From: Elusimicrobiaceae bacterium
GTDB taxonomy: Bacteria > Elusimicrobiota > Elusimicrobia > Elusimicrobiales > Elusimicrobiaceae
Length of the DNA stretch: 40,558 nt
Assembly (NCBI GenBank): GCA_017475405.1
Contig: JAFVFN010000009.1
Coordinates: forward strand, 1 to 40,558
Reading direction: 5' to 3'
Under the pieces are notes generated by a model, which worked only from the letters and a program-made list of their open reading frames with translations, did no database searches and was not told the origin of the DNA. Position 1 is the stretch's first letter, and each line of letters starts with the position of its first letter. The position numbers and the translations under genes were made by a program. Positions 22,653-30,256 of this stretch are shown here, in pieces.

Positions 22653-23766
22653 GCAAATTGGTTGGATTATTAGTGATATTTTCCGCACGGAACTTGTCAA
22701 ACAGCGGCAAGATACTTTTGCTTTTTTTGACGCTTCGCGAGAGTTAAGTTTATCAGAAATACCGCAAGCTGTGCGAATGGCTACCATACAGCAGGTAGGC
22801 CTTTTCTTTGGGTTTGAACCGACAGAATTTGTAAATTTATTAGACCTTACAGAGCAGGCATCTTGCGCCTACCAGCAGAATAAGTTTGTACAGTTGGCTA
22901 CATCCGGTAGTACGGGCATGCCCAAACAATGCTTGCATACTGAAGAAATGATGGAAATAGAAGGACGATGCGTGGGCAAACACTTCCAGCACGCTAAGCG
23001 CTTGATCACACTTACTCCTCGTCAACATTTATACGGGTTGTCATTTGCGGTTTTCTTTTCTTCTTTGTTTCAAATCTCCACTAAACCATTGCCTCCTATT
23101 CCATTACAGCCGTGGTTTTCTTTATTACGTTCTGGAGATATAGTTGCTGGATTCCCTTTATTTTGGGAATATTTTTTAAAGGCAGGTAACACTTTCCCGA
23201 AGGGAGTTACAGCGGTAACCTCTACGGGCCCTTGTCCGAAAGGTTTGTTTGATGGGTTAAAACATGCCGGAGCTGAACAAGTTATTGAATTATACGGAGC
23301 CAGTGAAACAGGCGGAATAGGTGTAAGACACAGCGAGGAAGAACCTTTTCAAATCAACGATTTTTGGGAAGTGTCTTCCGATGGTAGCAAAATACGCCGA
23401 AAAGGGATTAAGGGTTGGCTGCCTTTCCCGGATCAAGTACGATTTGTGCCACCCCGAGGAATTTTCCCGCTAAAACGCACGGATCGTGTGGTGCAAGTGG
23501 CAGGCGTAAATGTCTCTCTTAAACATGTGGAAGATGTATTACAACAGCACACGGCTGTAAAAGTCTGTCGTGTACGTCTAATGCGACCAGATGAAGGAAA
23601 ACGGTTAAAGGCGTTTATCGTATTAAACCCTGGATATCATGAGCAAAACTTAGCCGATATACGCGACAATCTGTCTAAACAGCTATCATCGCACGAATTG
23701 CCCCGTTCCTTTACTTTTGGGGAGAGTTTACCGGTAAATGAAATGGGTAAAGATAGCGACTGGTAA
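22639..23766 (+). CDS. Short AMP-binding acyl-ACP/CoA ligase (ANL superfamily, ApeH-like)
   Basis: 375 aa, overlapping the previous gene by 14 nt. ATP loop VQLATSGSTGMPKQ (about 84-97), adenylate-binding YGASETGG (about 217-224), the hinge-like LKRTDRVVQVAGVNV, and Lys371 in VNEMGKDSDW as the A10-type catalytic Lys at the extreme C-terminus. It is shorter than typical acyl-CoA synthetases (about 500 aa) because the N-terminal region is reduced. In aryl-polyene pathways this ligase activates an aromatic starter such as 4-hydroxybenzoate and loads it onto ACP. No gene for making that starter is present in the cluster, so it must come from elsewhere or the starter differs. It is the last gene of the coupled series. 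Confidence 0.87.
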   Translation: MFSCEQIGWIISDIFRTELVKQRQDTFAFFDASRELSLSEIPQAVRMATIQQVGLFFGFEPTEFVNLLDLTEQASCAYQQNKFVQLATSGSTGMPKQCLHTEEMMEIEGRCVGKHFQHAKRLITLTPRQHLYGLSFAVFFSSLFQISTKPLPPIPLQPWFSLLRSGDIVAGFPLFWEYFLKAGNTFPKGVTAVTSTGPCPKGLFDGLKHAGAEQVIELYGASETGGIGVRHSEEEPFQINDFWEVSSDGSKIRRKGIKGWLPFPDQVRFVPPRGIFPLKRTDRVVQVAGVNVSLKHVEDVLQQHTAVKVCRVRLMRPDEGKRLKAFIVLNPGYHEQNLADIRDNLSKQLSSHELPRSFTFGESLPVNEMGKDSDW

Positions 23767-23828
23767 AATTTGCAACACGGTAGTAAAAGTAGTAGCATAA
23801 ATGTATTAGTCCTAAACAGGAGGATTTT

Positions 23829-24353
23829 ATGAAAAAAGGTAGTTGCTTGTTGATGGCTTTATTGTTAGTCGGATGTGCAACAGCAAATATTGAGCGTTTG
23901 TCGCAGGCACAGGAACAGAGAGCTGTTTTGCAAGGCGGTGAGAGCGTTTTTGTTGCTCTGCCGGAAGATGGTGTTTTTGAGGGACATCACTATACAGACT
24001 CTGGAAAATATGTCCAACAATATTTTTACGATAACCTATTGCGCTATACAGATAACGTTATCAATGCTACGACTATGTTATCTTTAGAAGAAGCCAAAGC
24101 CGAAGCGAAAAGACAAAATGCAGAAATTTTAATTTATCCTGGCATAGTGCACTGGGAAGATAGAAATACCATGTGGTCTGGCATAAGAGATAAAGTTCGT
24201 ATTAATGTAATCGTATATTCTGTAGTGGATAATAAAACATTGGATAAAACCTCGTTGTATGCCACGAATGCGTGGGCTACTTTTATCCAGGCACGTCCAG
24301 AAAATAGGCTAAAAACGATCATTCCCCCTTATGTTAAGGCATTATATGAGTAA
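23829..24353 (+). CDS. DUF4823-like lipoprotein
   Basis: 174 aa, AGGAGG before the ATG. The signal peptide KKGSCLLMALLLVGC has lipobox LVGC with Cys16. The mature part carries SLEEAKAEAKRQNAEILIYP and VHWEDRNTMWSGIRDKVRIN, the pattern I associate with DUF4823 lipoproteins. Function unknown. It follows the polyene cluster on the same strand after 62 nt with a plausible but weak promoter, so it may be co-transcribed or independent. A rho-independent terminator follows at 24384. Confidence 0.8.
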   Translation: MKKGSCLLMALLLVGCATANIERLSQAQEQRAVLQGGESVFVALPEDGVFEGHHYTDSGKYVQQYFYDNLLRYTDNVINATTMLSLEEAKAEAKRQNAEILIYPGIVHWEDRNTMWSGIRDKVRINVIVYSVVDNKTLDKTSLYATNAWATFIQARPENRLKTIIPPYVKALYE

Positions 24354-24383
24354 AAACGGATCCTGCAAATTTCGCAGTTAGAG

Positions 24384-24409
24384 AAAAAGGTCCGAAAGGG
24401 GCCTTTTTT
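24384..24409 (+). terminator. Rho-independent terminator after the DUF4823 lipoprotein
   Basis: AAAAAGGTCC, a 5-nt loop, then GGGCCTTTTTT: a 10-bp stem with one G-U pair that runs into a T tract. It closes the polyene cluster transcript on the right. Confidence 0.75.
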
Positions 24410-24491
24410 GTGGCCCTTATAAACCTCTCTAAGACCTAAACGGATAAGAAACACCCAAAAACACCGACGAGGAAGGGAAAAAGAAGCCAAC

Positions 24492-24517
24492 AAAAAAGAC
24501 ACTTCAAAAGAAGTGCC
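24492..24517 (-). terminator. Terminator of the tRNA transcript
   Basis: On the minus strand GGCACTTC-TTTT-GAAGTGTC is followed by TTTTTT. It lies 9 nt downstream of the encoded CCA of the proline tRNA. Confidence 0.8.
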
Positions 24518-24525
24518 TTAAAAAA

Positions 24526-24601
24526 TGGTCGGGGCGACTGGATTTGAACCAGCGACCTCACGGTCCCGAACCGTGCGCGCTACCATCTGCGCTACGCCCC
24601 G
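24526..24601 (-). tRNA. tRNA-Pro (anticodon CGG)
   Basis: 76 nt. The acceptor stem is CGGGGCG/CGCCCCG with discriminator A and an encoded CCA (24528-24526). The D-arm TAGCGCAGATGGTAGCGC, the anticodon stem CACGG/CCGTG with loop TTCGGGA, and T-loop GGTTCAAATCC are all present. A first base C with discriminator A is typical of bacterial tRNA-Pro. Confidence 0.95.
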
Positions 24602-24646
24602 TAAATCTGCGCCGGTAAAAAGCGGCGTATGAAGTATTTCAAAATT

Positions 24647-24718
24647 TCGGGAAGGCGGGAATCGAACCCGCGATCTCTCGCACCCCAAGCGAGCGCTCTA
24701 CCTCTGAGCCACTCCCCG
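24647..24718 (-). tRNA. tRNA-Pro (anticodon GGG)
   Basis: 72 nt. The acceptor stem is CGGGGAG/CTTCCCG with one G-U pair. The anticodon stem CTCGC/GCGAG has loop TTGGGGT, and the T-arm reads GCGGGTTCGATTCCCGC. CCA is not encoded (AAA instead), unlike its neighbour. It is probably co-transcribed with tRNA-Pro(CGG) from a promoter with TATAAT at 24756-24751; a small hairpin TTGCAG/CTGCAA (24728-24744) lies between promoter and tRNA. Confidence 0.93.
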
Positions 24719-24756
24719 TACTAGGTTTGCAGTTTTACTGCAACATATATATTATA

Positions 24757-25101
24757 TCATTCTTTTAATAAATCTGCTAGTGTTTCTTTGATTTCAGTAA
24801 GCAGTTTTATATCGGTATGGGGGGCGGTTTTCTTCTCACTGGAAGAGGCAAACTGATATTTGTTTAGTTGTTTTTTTGCGCCTTCCAGGGTGAGTTTGTG
24901 TTTGTAAATTAAATCTTTAATTTTCAAAATTGTATATACATCTGCTTTGGAATAACGACGGTGTCCGCTGGGCAGACGTACGGGACGAATGAGGCCAAAC
25001 TCGCTTTCCCAGTAACGCACGGAATATTCCGGTACGCCGGTAATACGTTTGACATCTCCAATAGAAAAATAATCCTGCTGTTCTAATTCTTCAAGTCCCA
25101 T
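24757..25101 (-). CDS. MerR-family transcriptional regulator
   Basis: 114 aa. The N-terminal winged helix has the MerR signature YFSIGDVKRITGVPEYSVRY followed by WESEFGLIRPVRLPSGHRRY and the second-wing segment VYTILKIKDLIYKHKLTLEG. The tail is short (about 40 aa) and lacks a Cys-rich or drug-binding domain, so the effector is unknown; such short single-domain members often act in development or stress. TATAAT ends only 6 nt before the ATG (TGCTATAAT-AAGGCC-ATG), so the mRNA may be leaderless. The tRNA-Pro pair lies directly downstream on the same strand. Confidence 0.88.
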   Translation of the reverse strand: MGLEELEQQDYFSIGDVKRITGVPEYSVRYWESEFGLIRPVRLPSGHRRYSKADVYTILKIKDLIYKHKLTLEGAKKQLNKYQFASSSEKKTAPHTDIKLLTEIKETLADLLKE

Positions 25102-25174
25102 GGCCTTATTATAGCATTTTGAAACAGTGAAGAGCTGAATGTTATAGGTTAAACTCGTGAATCAAAAATAACGC

Positions 25175-25213
25175 TTGACGCGCTTTTTTTTTTTGATATT
25201 CTCTCTTTATAAA
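25175..25213 (+). promoter_or_regulatory. Promoter region of pilin gene 1 with T-tract and TGATATTCT block
   Basis: TTGACG (25175-25180) and TATTCT (25197-25202) are spaced 16 nt with a long T tract between; TATAAA follows at 25208-25213. The block TTTTGATATTCT and the later TATAAA recur before pilin gene 2 at 32305-32326, so the arrangement is probably functional. Confidence 0.5.
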
Positions 25214-25236
25214 GAAAAACAAATAAGGAGCGAATT

Positions 25237-25776
25237 ATGGTTCAACATAAACAGGCATTTACGATCATAGAACTCTTAGTAGTTGTGCTTATTATAGGAA
25301 TACTGGCCGCAGTCGCATTGCCACAATACCAAAAATCAGTAGACAAGAGTAAATATGCTCGTATGATTTCGACAGCACGAAGTATTGAAAATGCCCAAGA
25401 TGCGTTTTATTTGGCGAATGGACGCTATGCCAATGGATTTGAAGAGTTGGATGTCACATTGGCGGACGATCTTCCCAAACGAGAAGGTGAGCTAAATCGT
25501 TTGTTTATAGGAGATGCAGGGTTTTTGACAGGAGAGCTCTATACTTCTGCTATTTATTTTACAGGAGAGGACCGAGTTGCTTCTTTTACCCTATACCATA
25601 AACGTGGTGAGTTGCGGGAATCTGGTGAAATTCGTTGTGTAACCTATGTTGCTCAACAAGAACGGGGCAAAGCATTATGTAAAAGTATGGGTGGTGAACT
25701 GATAGATGGTCCCGAACAATGTAGTAGCGGTACTCGCAACACGATATGTCAATCTTATCGATTAGGCTATCACTAG
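25237..25776 (+). CDS. Type IV pilin-like protein 1
   Basis: 179 aa, AAGGAG before the ATG. The prepilin N-terminus is QAFTIIELLVVVLIIGILAA: a short basic leader, predicted cleavage before Phe, Glu5 of the mature protein, then the hydrophobic helix and the usual ALPQYQ. The residue before the cleavage site is Ala, not the usual Gly. The C-terminal domain has Cys residues (IRCVTYVAQQERGKALCKSM, and later ones) that could form disulfides. It stands alone with its own promoter and a bidirectional terminator after it. Elusimicrobium genomes are known for many such dispersed pilin genes; the function of individual copies is unknown. Confidence 0.9.
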   Translation: MVQHKQAFTIIELLVVVLIIGILAAVALPQYQKSVDKSKYARMISTARSIENAQDAFYLANGRYANGFEELDVTLADDLPKREGELNRLFIGDAGFLTGELYTSAIYFTGEDRVASFTLYHKRGELRESGEIRCVTYVAQQERGKALCKSMGGELIDGPEQCSSGTRNTICQSYRLGYH

Positions 25777-25796
25777 CGTGTTTTGATTAATAATGG

Positions 25797-25826
25797 AAAA
25801 TCCTCCGTATTTCTACGGAGGATTTT
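25797..25826. terminator. Bidirectional terminator between pilin 1 and adhE
   Basis: TCCTCCGTA-TTTC-TACGGAGGA, a perfect 9-bp stem flanked by AAAA and TTTTT so that it can serve both the rightward pilin and the leftward adhE transcript. Confidence 0.85.
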
Positions 25827-25842
25827 TGTGCCTAAGCGAATC

Positions 25843-28485
25843 TTATTTGTTTTTATGTTTTACGGGTTCGCCGTAATACGCTTTCAAGTACAACTCTTTG
25901 ATTTCGCTGATGAGCGGATAGCGTGCGTTACCACCGGTGCACTGATCATCAAACGCGAGTTCAGAGAGTTTATCCAGGTTGGCCAAGAACTCGTTCTCCG
26001 GGATACCGTACTCTTTGATGGATTTGGGGATGTTGAGTTTGTGTTTCAAATCTTCCACCATATCAATGAGTTTTTGTACTTTGGCATCCTTATCATCGCC
26101 CAGTTTGTTGTGGGGGAGTAAGAAGTCAATAATCTTGGCGTAGCGTCCTTTCACAAACGGATATTTATACTGCGGGAACAGACCCTGCTTAGTAGGTTTA
26201 TCTGTCGCGTTAAATTCAATCACGTAGGAAAGTAACAATGCATTGGCCAGTCCGTGCGGTACGTGGTACATAGCACCCAATTTGTGCGCCATGGAGTGGG
26301 AAAGTCCCAGGAACGCATTGGCAAATGCCATGCCGGCAATGGTAGCGGCATAGTGCATTTTTTCGCGGGCATTGATGTTTTTGGCACCTTCCGTATAAGA
26401 AGCTTCCAGGTACTTAAACACCAGACGCATCGCTTCCAAGGCTTGTCCTTCCGTGAAGTTCGTGGAAAACACAGACGTATAGGCTTCAATGGCGTGCGTC
26501 AGTACATCCAAGCCCGAAAACGCCGTCAAGGATTTGGGCATGTTCAAGACAAATTCAGGATCAATGATGGCCATATCCGGTGTTAAGGCATAGTCCGTAA
26601 TGGCATATTTGGTGCCGGTTTTTTCATCGGTAATAATCGTAAACGGAGTTACTTCGGACCCGGTACCGGACGTGGTAGGGATGGCTACCATGGTTGCTTT
26701 TTTACCCAAGGGCGGAGCTGCATAAATGCGTTTGCGGATATCCATAAAGCGCATGGCAATATCTTCGAAACTCGTATCCGGATTTTCATACATGAGCCAT
26801 ACCATTTTCCCTTCGTCAATCGCAGAACCGCCGCCCAAAGCAATAATCATATCCGGCTGCCAGGAATTGGCAATGGACAAAGCTTCGTTGACGTTGGAAA
26901 TATTCGGATCCGGGATTACATCGGAAAACACACGTACTTTAATGTCCAGTCCTTCCAAGACATCAATCACTTTGCGTACATGGCCCAGTTGTTCCATGGT
27001 TTTATCGGTAATGATATAAGCGCGTTTTTTGTCGCGCAATTCGGCCAACGCTTGTTCCAAAGCGCCGCGTTTGAAGTAGATTTTTTGCGGTACTTTGTAC
27101 CAGTACATGTTTTCGCGGCGTTCTGCCACAGATTTTACGTTCATAAGGTGTTTTACTCCGATGTTTTCACTGACTGAGTTGCCGCCCCAGGAACCGCATC
27201 CCAGTGTCAAAGAAGGGGCCAATTTAAAGTTGTATACGTCACCGATAGCACCCTGTGAAGAGGGCATATTGATCAGTGTACGGGCGGTAGGCATATCTTT
27301 GAAGTAATCAATGTGATCTTCGTTGGCCTCGTCCGTATATAATACAGAAGTATGACCGGCTCCGCCGTATAAGATTAAATCGCGGGCCAAATCGGCGGCT
27401 GATTTGAAATCTTTGGCGCGGTAAAATCCGAGGACCGGGGAAAGTTTTTCCCGAGCAAAGGGTTCGGCGTCGCTGACTTCTTTGGCCTCGGCGATTAAAA
27501 TCTTGGTATGCGCAGGTACCTTAATACCGGCCATGTCGGCGATTTTTTCAGCAGATTGGCCAACGATAGCGGCATTAAGTTTGCCGTTGATTACGATGGT
27601 CTCGGCGAGTTTTTTGCGGTCTTTACCCGTTACGAAATAACAACCGCGGGCAATGAATTCTTCTTTGACTTTATCATATACGCTGTCTTCTACAATGACC
27701 GATTGTTCACTGGCACAAATCATACCGTTGTCAAACGTTTTACTCATGATAACAGAGCTTACAGCCATTTTGATATTGGCCGTGGCGTCAATGACAACCG
27801 GGGTATTGCCGGCGCCTACACCCAAAGCCGGTTTACCGGAAGAATAAGCCGCCGTTACCATGCCGGGGCCTCCAGTAGCCAAAATCAGGTTAACGTCTTT
27901 GTGATGCATGAGTGCATTGGAGAGTGTCATGGTCGGGTTTTCAATCCAACCGATAATACCTTCCGGAGCACCGGCTTCCACCGCCGCCTTTAATACGATT
28001 TTAGCGGCTTCTATAGTGCATTTTTTAGCACGCGGATGGGGGGAAAACACAATCCCGTTGCGTGTTTTCAATGCCAGTAAGCTTTTAAAAATAGCGGTAG
28101 AGGTGGGGTTTGTAGTCGGTACAATGCCGGCAATGATACCAATGGGTTCGGCCACTTGGCGATATCCGAAAGAATCATCATCCGTCAGTACACCGCAGGT
28201 TTTGGTGTCTTTATATTGGTTATAAATGTATTCTGAAGCAAATTGGTTTTTAATTACCTTATCTTCCATAACGCCCATACCGGTTTCTTCGACTGCAATC
28301 TTAGAAAGCGGAATACGGTTTTGTGCAGCGGCAATAGCGGCTGCTCGGAAAATTTTATCTACTTGCTCTTGTGTATAGGTGGCAAACACTTTCTGTGCTT
28401 CTTTTACTTTGCCGACAATTTTATCAAGCAAAGCAAGCTCTTCTGCGGAAGCTACAGCAGGTGTCGCCTGTTTCTTTTCTGCCAT
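25843..28485 (-). CDS. adhE: Bifunctional acetaldehyde/alcohol dehydrogenase AdhE
   Basis: 880 aa, full length for the family; AAGGAG upstream of the ATG. The N-terminal half is a CoA-dependent aldehyde dehydrogenase (IGIIAGIVPTTNPTSTAIFK, LATGGPGMVTAAYSSGKPAL, active-site Cys in NGMICASEQSV). The C-terminal half is an iron-containing alcohol dehydrogenase (IIALGGGSAIDEGKMVWLMY, AIPTTSGTGSEVTPFTII, and metal-ligand His residues in THAIEAY and LGLSHSMAHKLGAMYHVPHG). It reduces acetyl-CoA to ethanol in two steps and regenerates two NAD+. It is divergent from rex, with a candidate operator over its transcription start, as expected for a gene induced when NADH is high. Confidence 0.97.
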   Translation of the reverse strand: MAEKKQATPAVASAEELALLDKIVGKVKEAQKVFATYTQEQVDKIFRAAAIAAAQNRIPLSKIAVEETGMGVMEDKVIKNQFASEYIYNQYKDTKTCGVLTDDDSFGYRQVAEPIGIIAGIVPTTNPTSTAIFKSLLALKTRNGIVFSPHPRAKKCTIEAAKIVLKAAVEAGAPEGIIGWIENPTMTLSNALMHHKDVNLILATGGPGMVTAAYSSGKPALGVGAGNTPVVIDATANIKMAVSSVIMSKTFDNGMICASEQSVIVEDSVYDKVKEEFIARGCYFVTGKDRKKLAETIVINGKLNAAIVGQSAEKIADMAGIKVPAHTKILIAEAKEVSDAEPFAREKLSPVLGFYRAKDFKSAADLARDLILYGGAGHTSVLYTDEANEDHIDYFKDMPTARTLINMPSSQGAIGDVYNFKLAPSLTLGCGSWGGNSVSENIGVKHLMNVKSVAERRENMYWYKVPQKIYFKRGALEQALAELRDKKRAYIITDKTMEQLGHVRKVIDVLEGLDIKVRVFSDVIPDPNISNVNEALSIANSWQPDMIIALGGGSAIDEGKMVWLMYENPDTSFEDIAMRFMDIRKRIYAAPPLGKKATMVAIPTTSGTGSEVTPFTIITDEKTGTKYAITDYALTPDMAIIDPEFVLNMPKSLTAFSGLDVLTHAIEAYTSVFSTNFTEGQALEAMRLVFKYLEASYTEGAKNINAREKMHYAATIAGMAFANAFLGLSHSMAHKLGAMYHVPHGLANALLLSYVIEFNATDKPTKQGLFPQYKYPFVKGRYAKIIDFLLPHNKLGDDKDAKVQKLIDMVEDLKHKLNIPKSIKEYGIPENEFLANLDKLSELAFDDQCTGGNARYPLISEIKELYLKAYYGEPVKHKNK

Positions 28486-28511
28486 AAAAAATAATCTCCT
28501 TAAGTATGTGC

Positions 28512-28572
28512 AAAATATCTAAGTTGGATATTTTGTTATCTATATTTTATAATTTCTAGTTTTTCAAGTCAA
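28512..28572 (-). promoter_or_regulatory. adhE promoter with candidate Rex operator
   Basis: Leftward promoter TTGACT (28572-28567), spacer 17, TAAAAT (28549-28544). A perfect inverted repeat AAAATATC-TAAGTTG-GATATTTT (28512-28534) lies just downstream, over and beyond the predicted start of transcription, a standard repressor position. Its GATATT half-sites match the palindrome on the rex promoter. Confidence 0.6.
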
Positions 28573-28602
28573 TATTTCTTCGAATCTAAAAATAATTAGT
28601 AT

Positions 28603-28646
28603 TTGACAAATGTGATTTAAATAAGTATTATAGATATTGTAATATC
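28603..28646 (+). promoter_or_regulatory. rex promoter with candidate autoregulatory operator
   Basis: TTGACA (28603-28608), spacer 17, TATTAT (28626-28631). A perfect palindrome GATATT-GT-AATATC (28633-28646) covers the expected start site. It shares GATATT half-sites with the adhE operator. Confidence 0.6.
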
Positions 28647-28674
28647 CAGTTGTTTTAGACGGGAGATAATTGAA

Positions 28675-29313
28675 ATGAGCCTATTTTATCCGAAAAAAGA
28701 CATCAGTGTGCAGACGATTCGCCGTTTGCCGCAGTACCTGCGTATTTTTTATAATCTGCACGGTTATGGTCGTGAACTTGTGTCTTCTACCACCATTGCG
28801 CAAGAGATGCATCTGCTTCCTATTGTAGTTAAAAAGGACCTGCAGGCCGTGGGAGCACCCAGTAAATTGCGAGCCGGCTTTAAGGTCGCTGGAACGATTG
28901 CAGTCATTGAAAAGTTTTTGGGCTGGAACAATTTAAATAAGGCATTTTTGGTCGGAGTCGGTCATTTAGGAGCGGCACTGCTCGGATTTGCCGGCTTTAA
29001 AAACCATGGATTAGAGATCGTAGCCGCATTTGATACAGCGGCAGATAAAGTGGGCAAGTCCGTTCACGGTGTGCCGGTCTATCACACGGCGCAGCTTTCC
29101 AGTATTATTGCTCAGGAGAATTTGAAAATTGCCATTTTGGCAGTGCCGGCCGGTGCAGCGCAGGGGATTACGGATACGCTTTTATCGGCGGGGATTGCAG
29201 CCATTTGGAACTTTGCACCGATTCATTTGCAGGTACCCGCGCATGTCATTGTGCAGCAGGAAGATATTTCTGCCGGACTCGCAGAATTATGTGCTAAATT
29301 AAAAAGTAAATAG
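28675..29313 (+). CDS. rex: Redox-sensing transcriptional repressor Rex
   Basis: 212 aa, ATG with GGGAG upstream. The N-terminal winged helix (TIRRLPQYLRIFYNLHGYGR, VVKKDLQAVGAPSKLRAGFK) and the Rossmann domain beginning FLVGVGHLGAALL (GxGxxG at 94-99) are both typical of Rex, as are AAFDTAADKVGK and the final IWNFAPIHLQVP. Rex binds DNA when NAD+ is high and is released by NADH. It stands divergent from adhE, the classic target, with matching palindromes on both promoters, so control of adhE and of itself is very likely. Other targets are outside the window. Confidence 0.96.
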   Translation: MSLFYPKKDISVQTIRRLPQYLRIFYNLHGYGRELVSSTTIAQEMHLLPIVVKKDLQAVGAPSKLRAGFKVAGTIAVIEKFLGWNNLNKAFLVGVGHLGAALLGFAGFKNHGLEIVAAFDTAADKVGKSVHGVPVYHTAQLSSIIAQENLKIAILAVPAGAAQGITDTLLSAGIAAIWNFAPIHLQVPAHVIVQQEDISAGLAELCAKLKSK

Positions 29314-29345
29314 GCCTTGTATTTCTGTCATTTTTTCTATACAAT

Positions 29346-29351
29346 TATAAT
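29346..29351 (+). promoter_or_regulatory. Likely -10 box of the secreted hypothetical gene
   Basis: TATAAT, 24 nt before the ATG at 29376. No clear -35 box at the standard distance. It indicates that the gene is transcribed separately from rex. Confidence 0.45.
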
Positions 29352-29375
29352 AGGTCATTGTAGCAAGGAGTGAGT

Positions 29376-30128
29376 ATGCGTTATTTTTTATTTTGTTTGG
29401 GGATGTTTGCGTTGACTCCCCTGTGGGCAGCAAATATCAATGAGTCGGTTGCGGCGATTTCATATAATCCGTCGAGATTAGGAGCGTATGAGTATTTGAA
29501 AGTTGTTCGCAGAGCGGAATTTATGGGTGGTATCAATACGACTACGGGAACGGATGACGATACGGCTGAGGTAAATTTTAAAAGCAAGGGTACAATCTCG
29601 CTTGGAGCCGATTTAGGTAATTGTGATAACCCGGCGTCTGATTCATGTCAGGTGGAACATAAAGTACAAAAGATAAAACCCATGCCTTCTAGAACTAATT
29701 GTGCGAACCATTCAGATTTATGTGAAGTCTCTTCTGATTCAGCGACTACACTAACAACGGGTACCAACACGGTCATTCAAAAAGTAGGTAATTATGCAAA
29801 TACAAGTAATTTATCGTGGATAGGTACGGATGCTATTGCCAGTACGAGTTTTCCCTCTTATCAAGGTGTCACTGAGGTAGACATAAAAGGCGGAACCCTT
29901 ACCGTGGGTGACTCAAACACAGGGGGAGCCTTTGTTGGGAAAATCCTAAGCGTTGCTACACTTACTACTGCTAATGGTGGAAACTTTTATGGAGCAGTGG
30001 AAGTGCCCACCACGGGTTCTTTTAAGGTTGGAAATACGTTGATGCCTACCACAAAATGTAATAGTCTTACTTGGGTAGAACGTATTGATATGTATGGTGC
30101 TAAGGCAAAAATACTGGCCTGCAAGTAA
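29376..30128 (+). CDS. Secreted hypothetical protein
   Basis: 250 aa from the ATG at 29376, with AAGGAG 5 nt upstream; a GTG at 29370 overlaps that site. A signal peptide (RYFLFCLGMFALTPLWAA) with probable cleavage after Ala leads to a Thr/Ser/Gly-rich mature protein (TTTGTDDDTAEVNFKSKGTI, TLTTGTNTVIQKVGNYANTS). Four Cys residues occur in NCDNPASDSC and NCANHSDLC, possibly forming disulfides, and two more near the C-terminus. The C-terminal part (GGNFYGAVEVPTTGSFKVGN) looks like a beta-rich exported domain. I do not recognise a family. An extracellular or surface location is inferred from the signal peptide. Confidence 0.75.
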   Translation: MRYFLFCLGMFALTPLWAANINESVAAISYNPSRLGAYEYLKVVRRAEFMGGINTTTGTDDDTAEVNFKSKGTISLGADLGNCDNPASDSCQVEHKVQKIKPMPSRTNCANHSDLCEVSSDSATTLTTGTNTVIQKVGNYANTSNLSWIGTDAIASTSFPSYQGVTEVDIKGGTLTVGDSNTGGAFVGKILSVATLTTANGGNFYGAVEVPTTGSFKVGNTLMPTTKCNSLTWVERIDMYGAKAKILACK

Positions 30129-30157
30129 TACAAGTATAACCCGTAAATCATTTTGTA

Positions 30158-30187
30158 AAAGGACCGGTCCTTGCGGATCGGTCCTTT
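30158..30187. terminator. Terminator-like hairpin between the secreted hypothetical and nagA
   Basis: AAAGGACCGGTCC-TTGC-GGATCGGTCCTTT, a 13-bp stem with a single wobble, between convergent genes. The following T tract is short on both strands, so efficiency is uncertain. Confidence 0.65.
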
Positions 30188-30256
30188 AAGTTATAATGTT
30201 AAGAGTGTCTGCTTTAAATAATGGGTACGATTTAGAGAAAACCTCTGGTAAACAAA

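Noticed and set aside
10542..23766. Flexirubin or type II aromatic polyketide cluster
   Set aside because: No cyclase, aromatase or dialkylresorcinol genes; paired dehydratases, a reduced CLF, LolA and MMPL fit the aryl-polyene type better.
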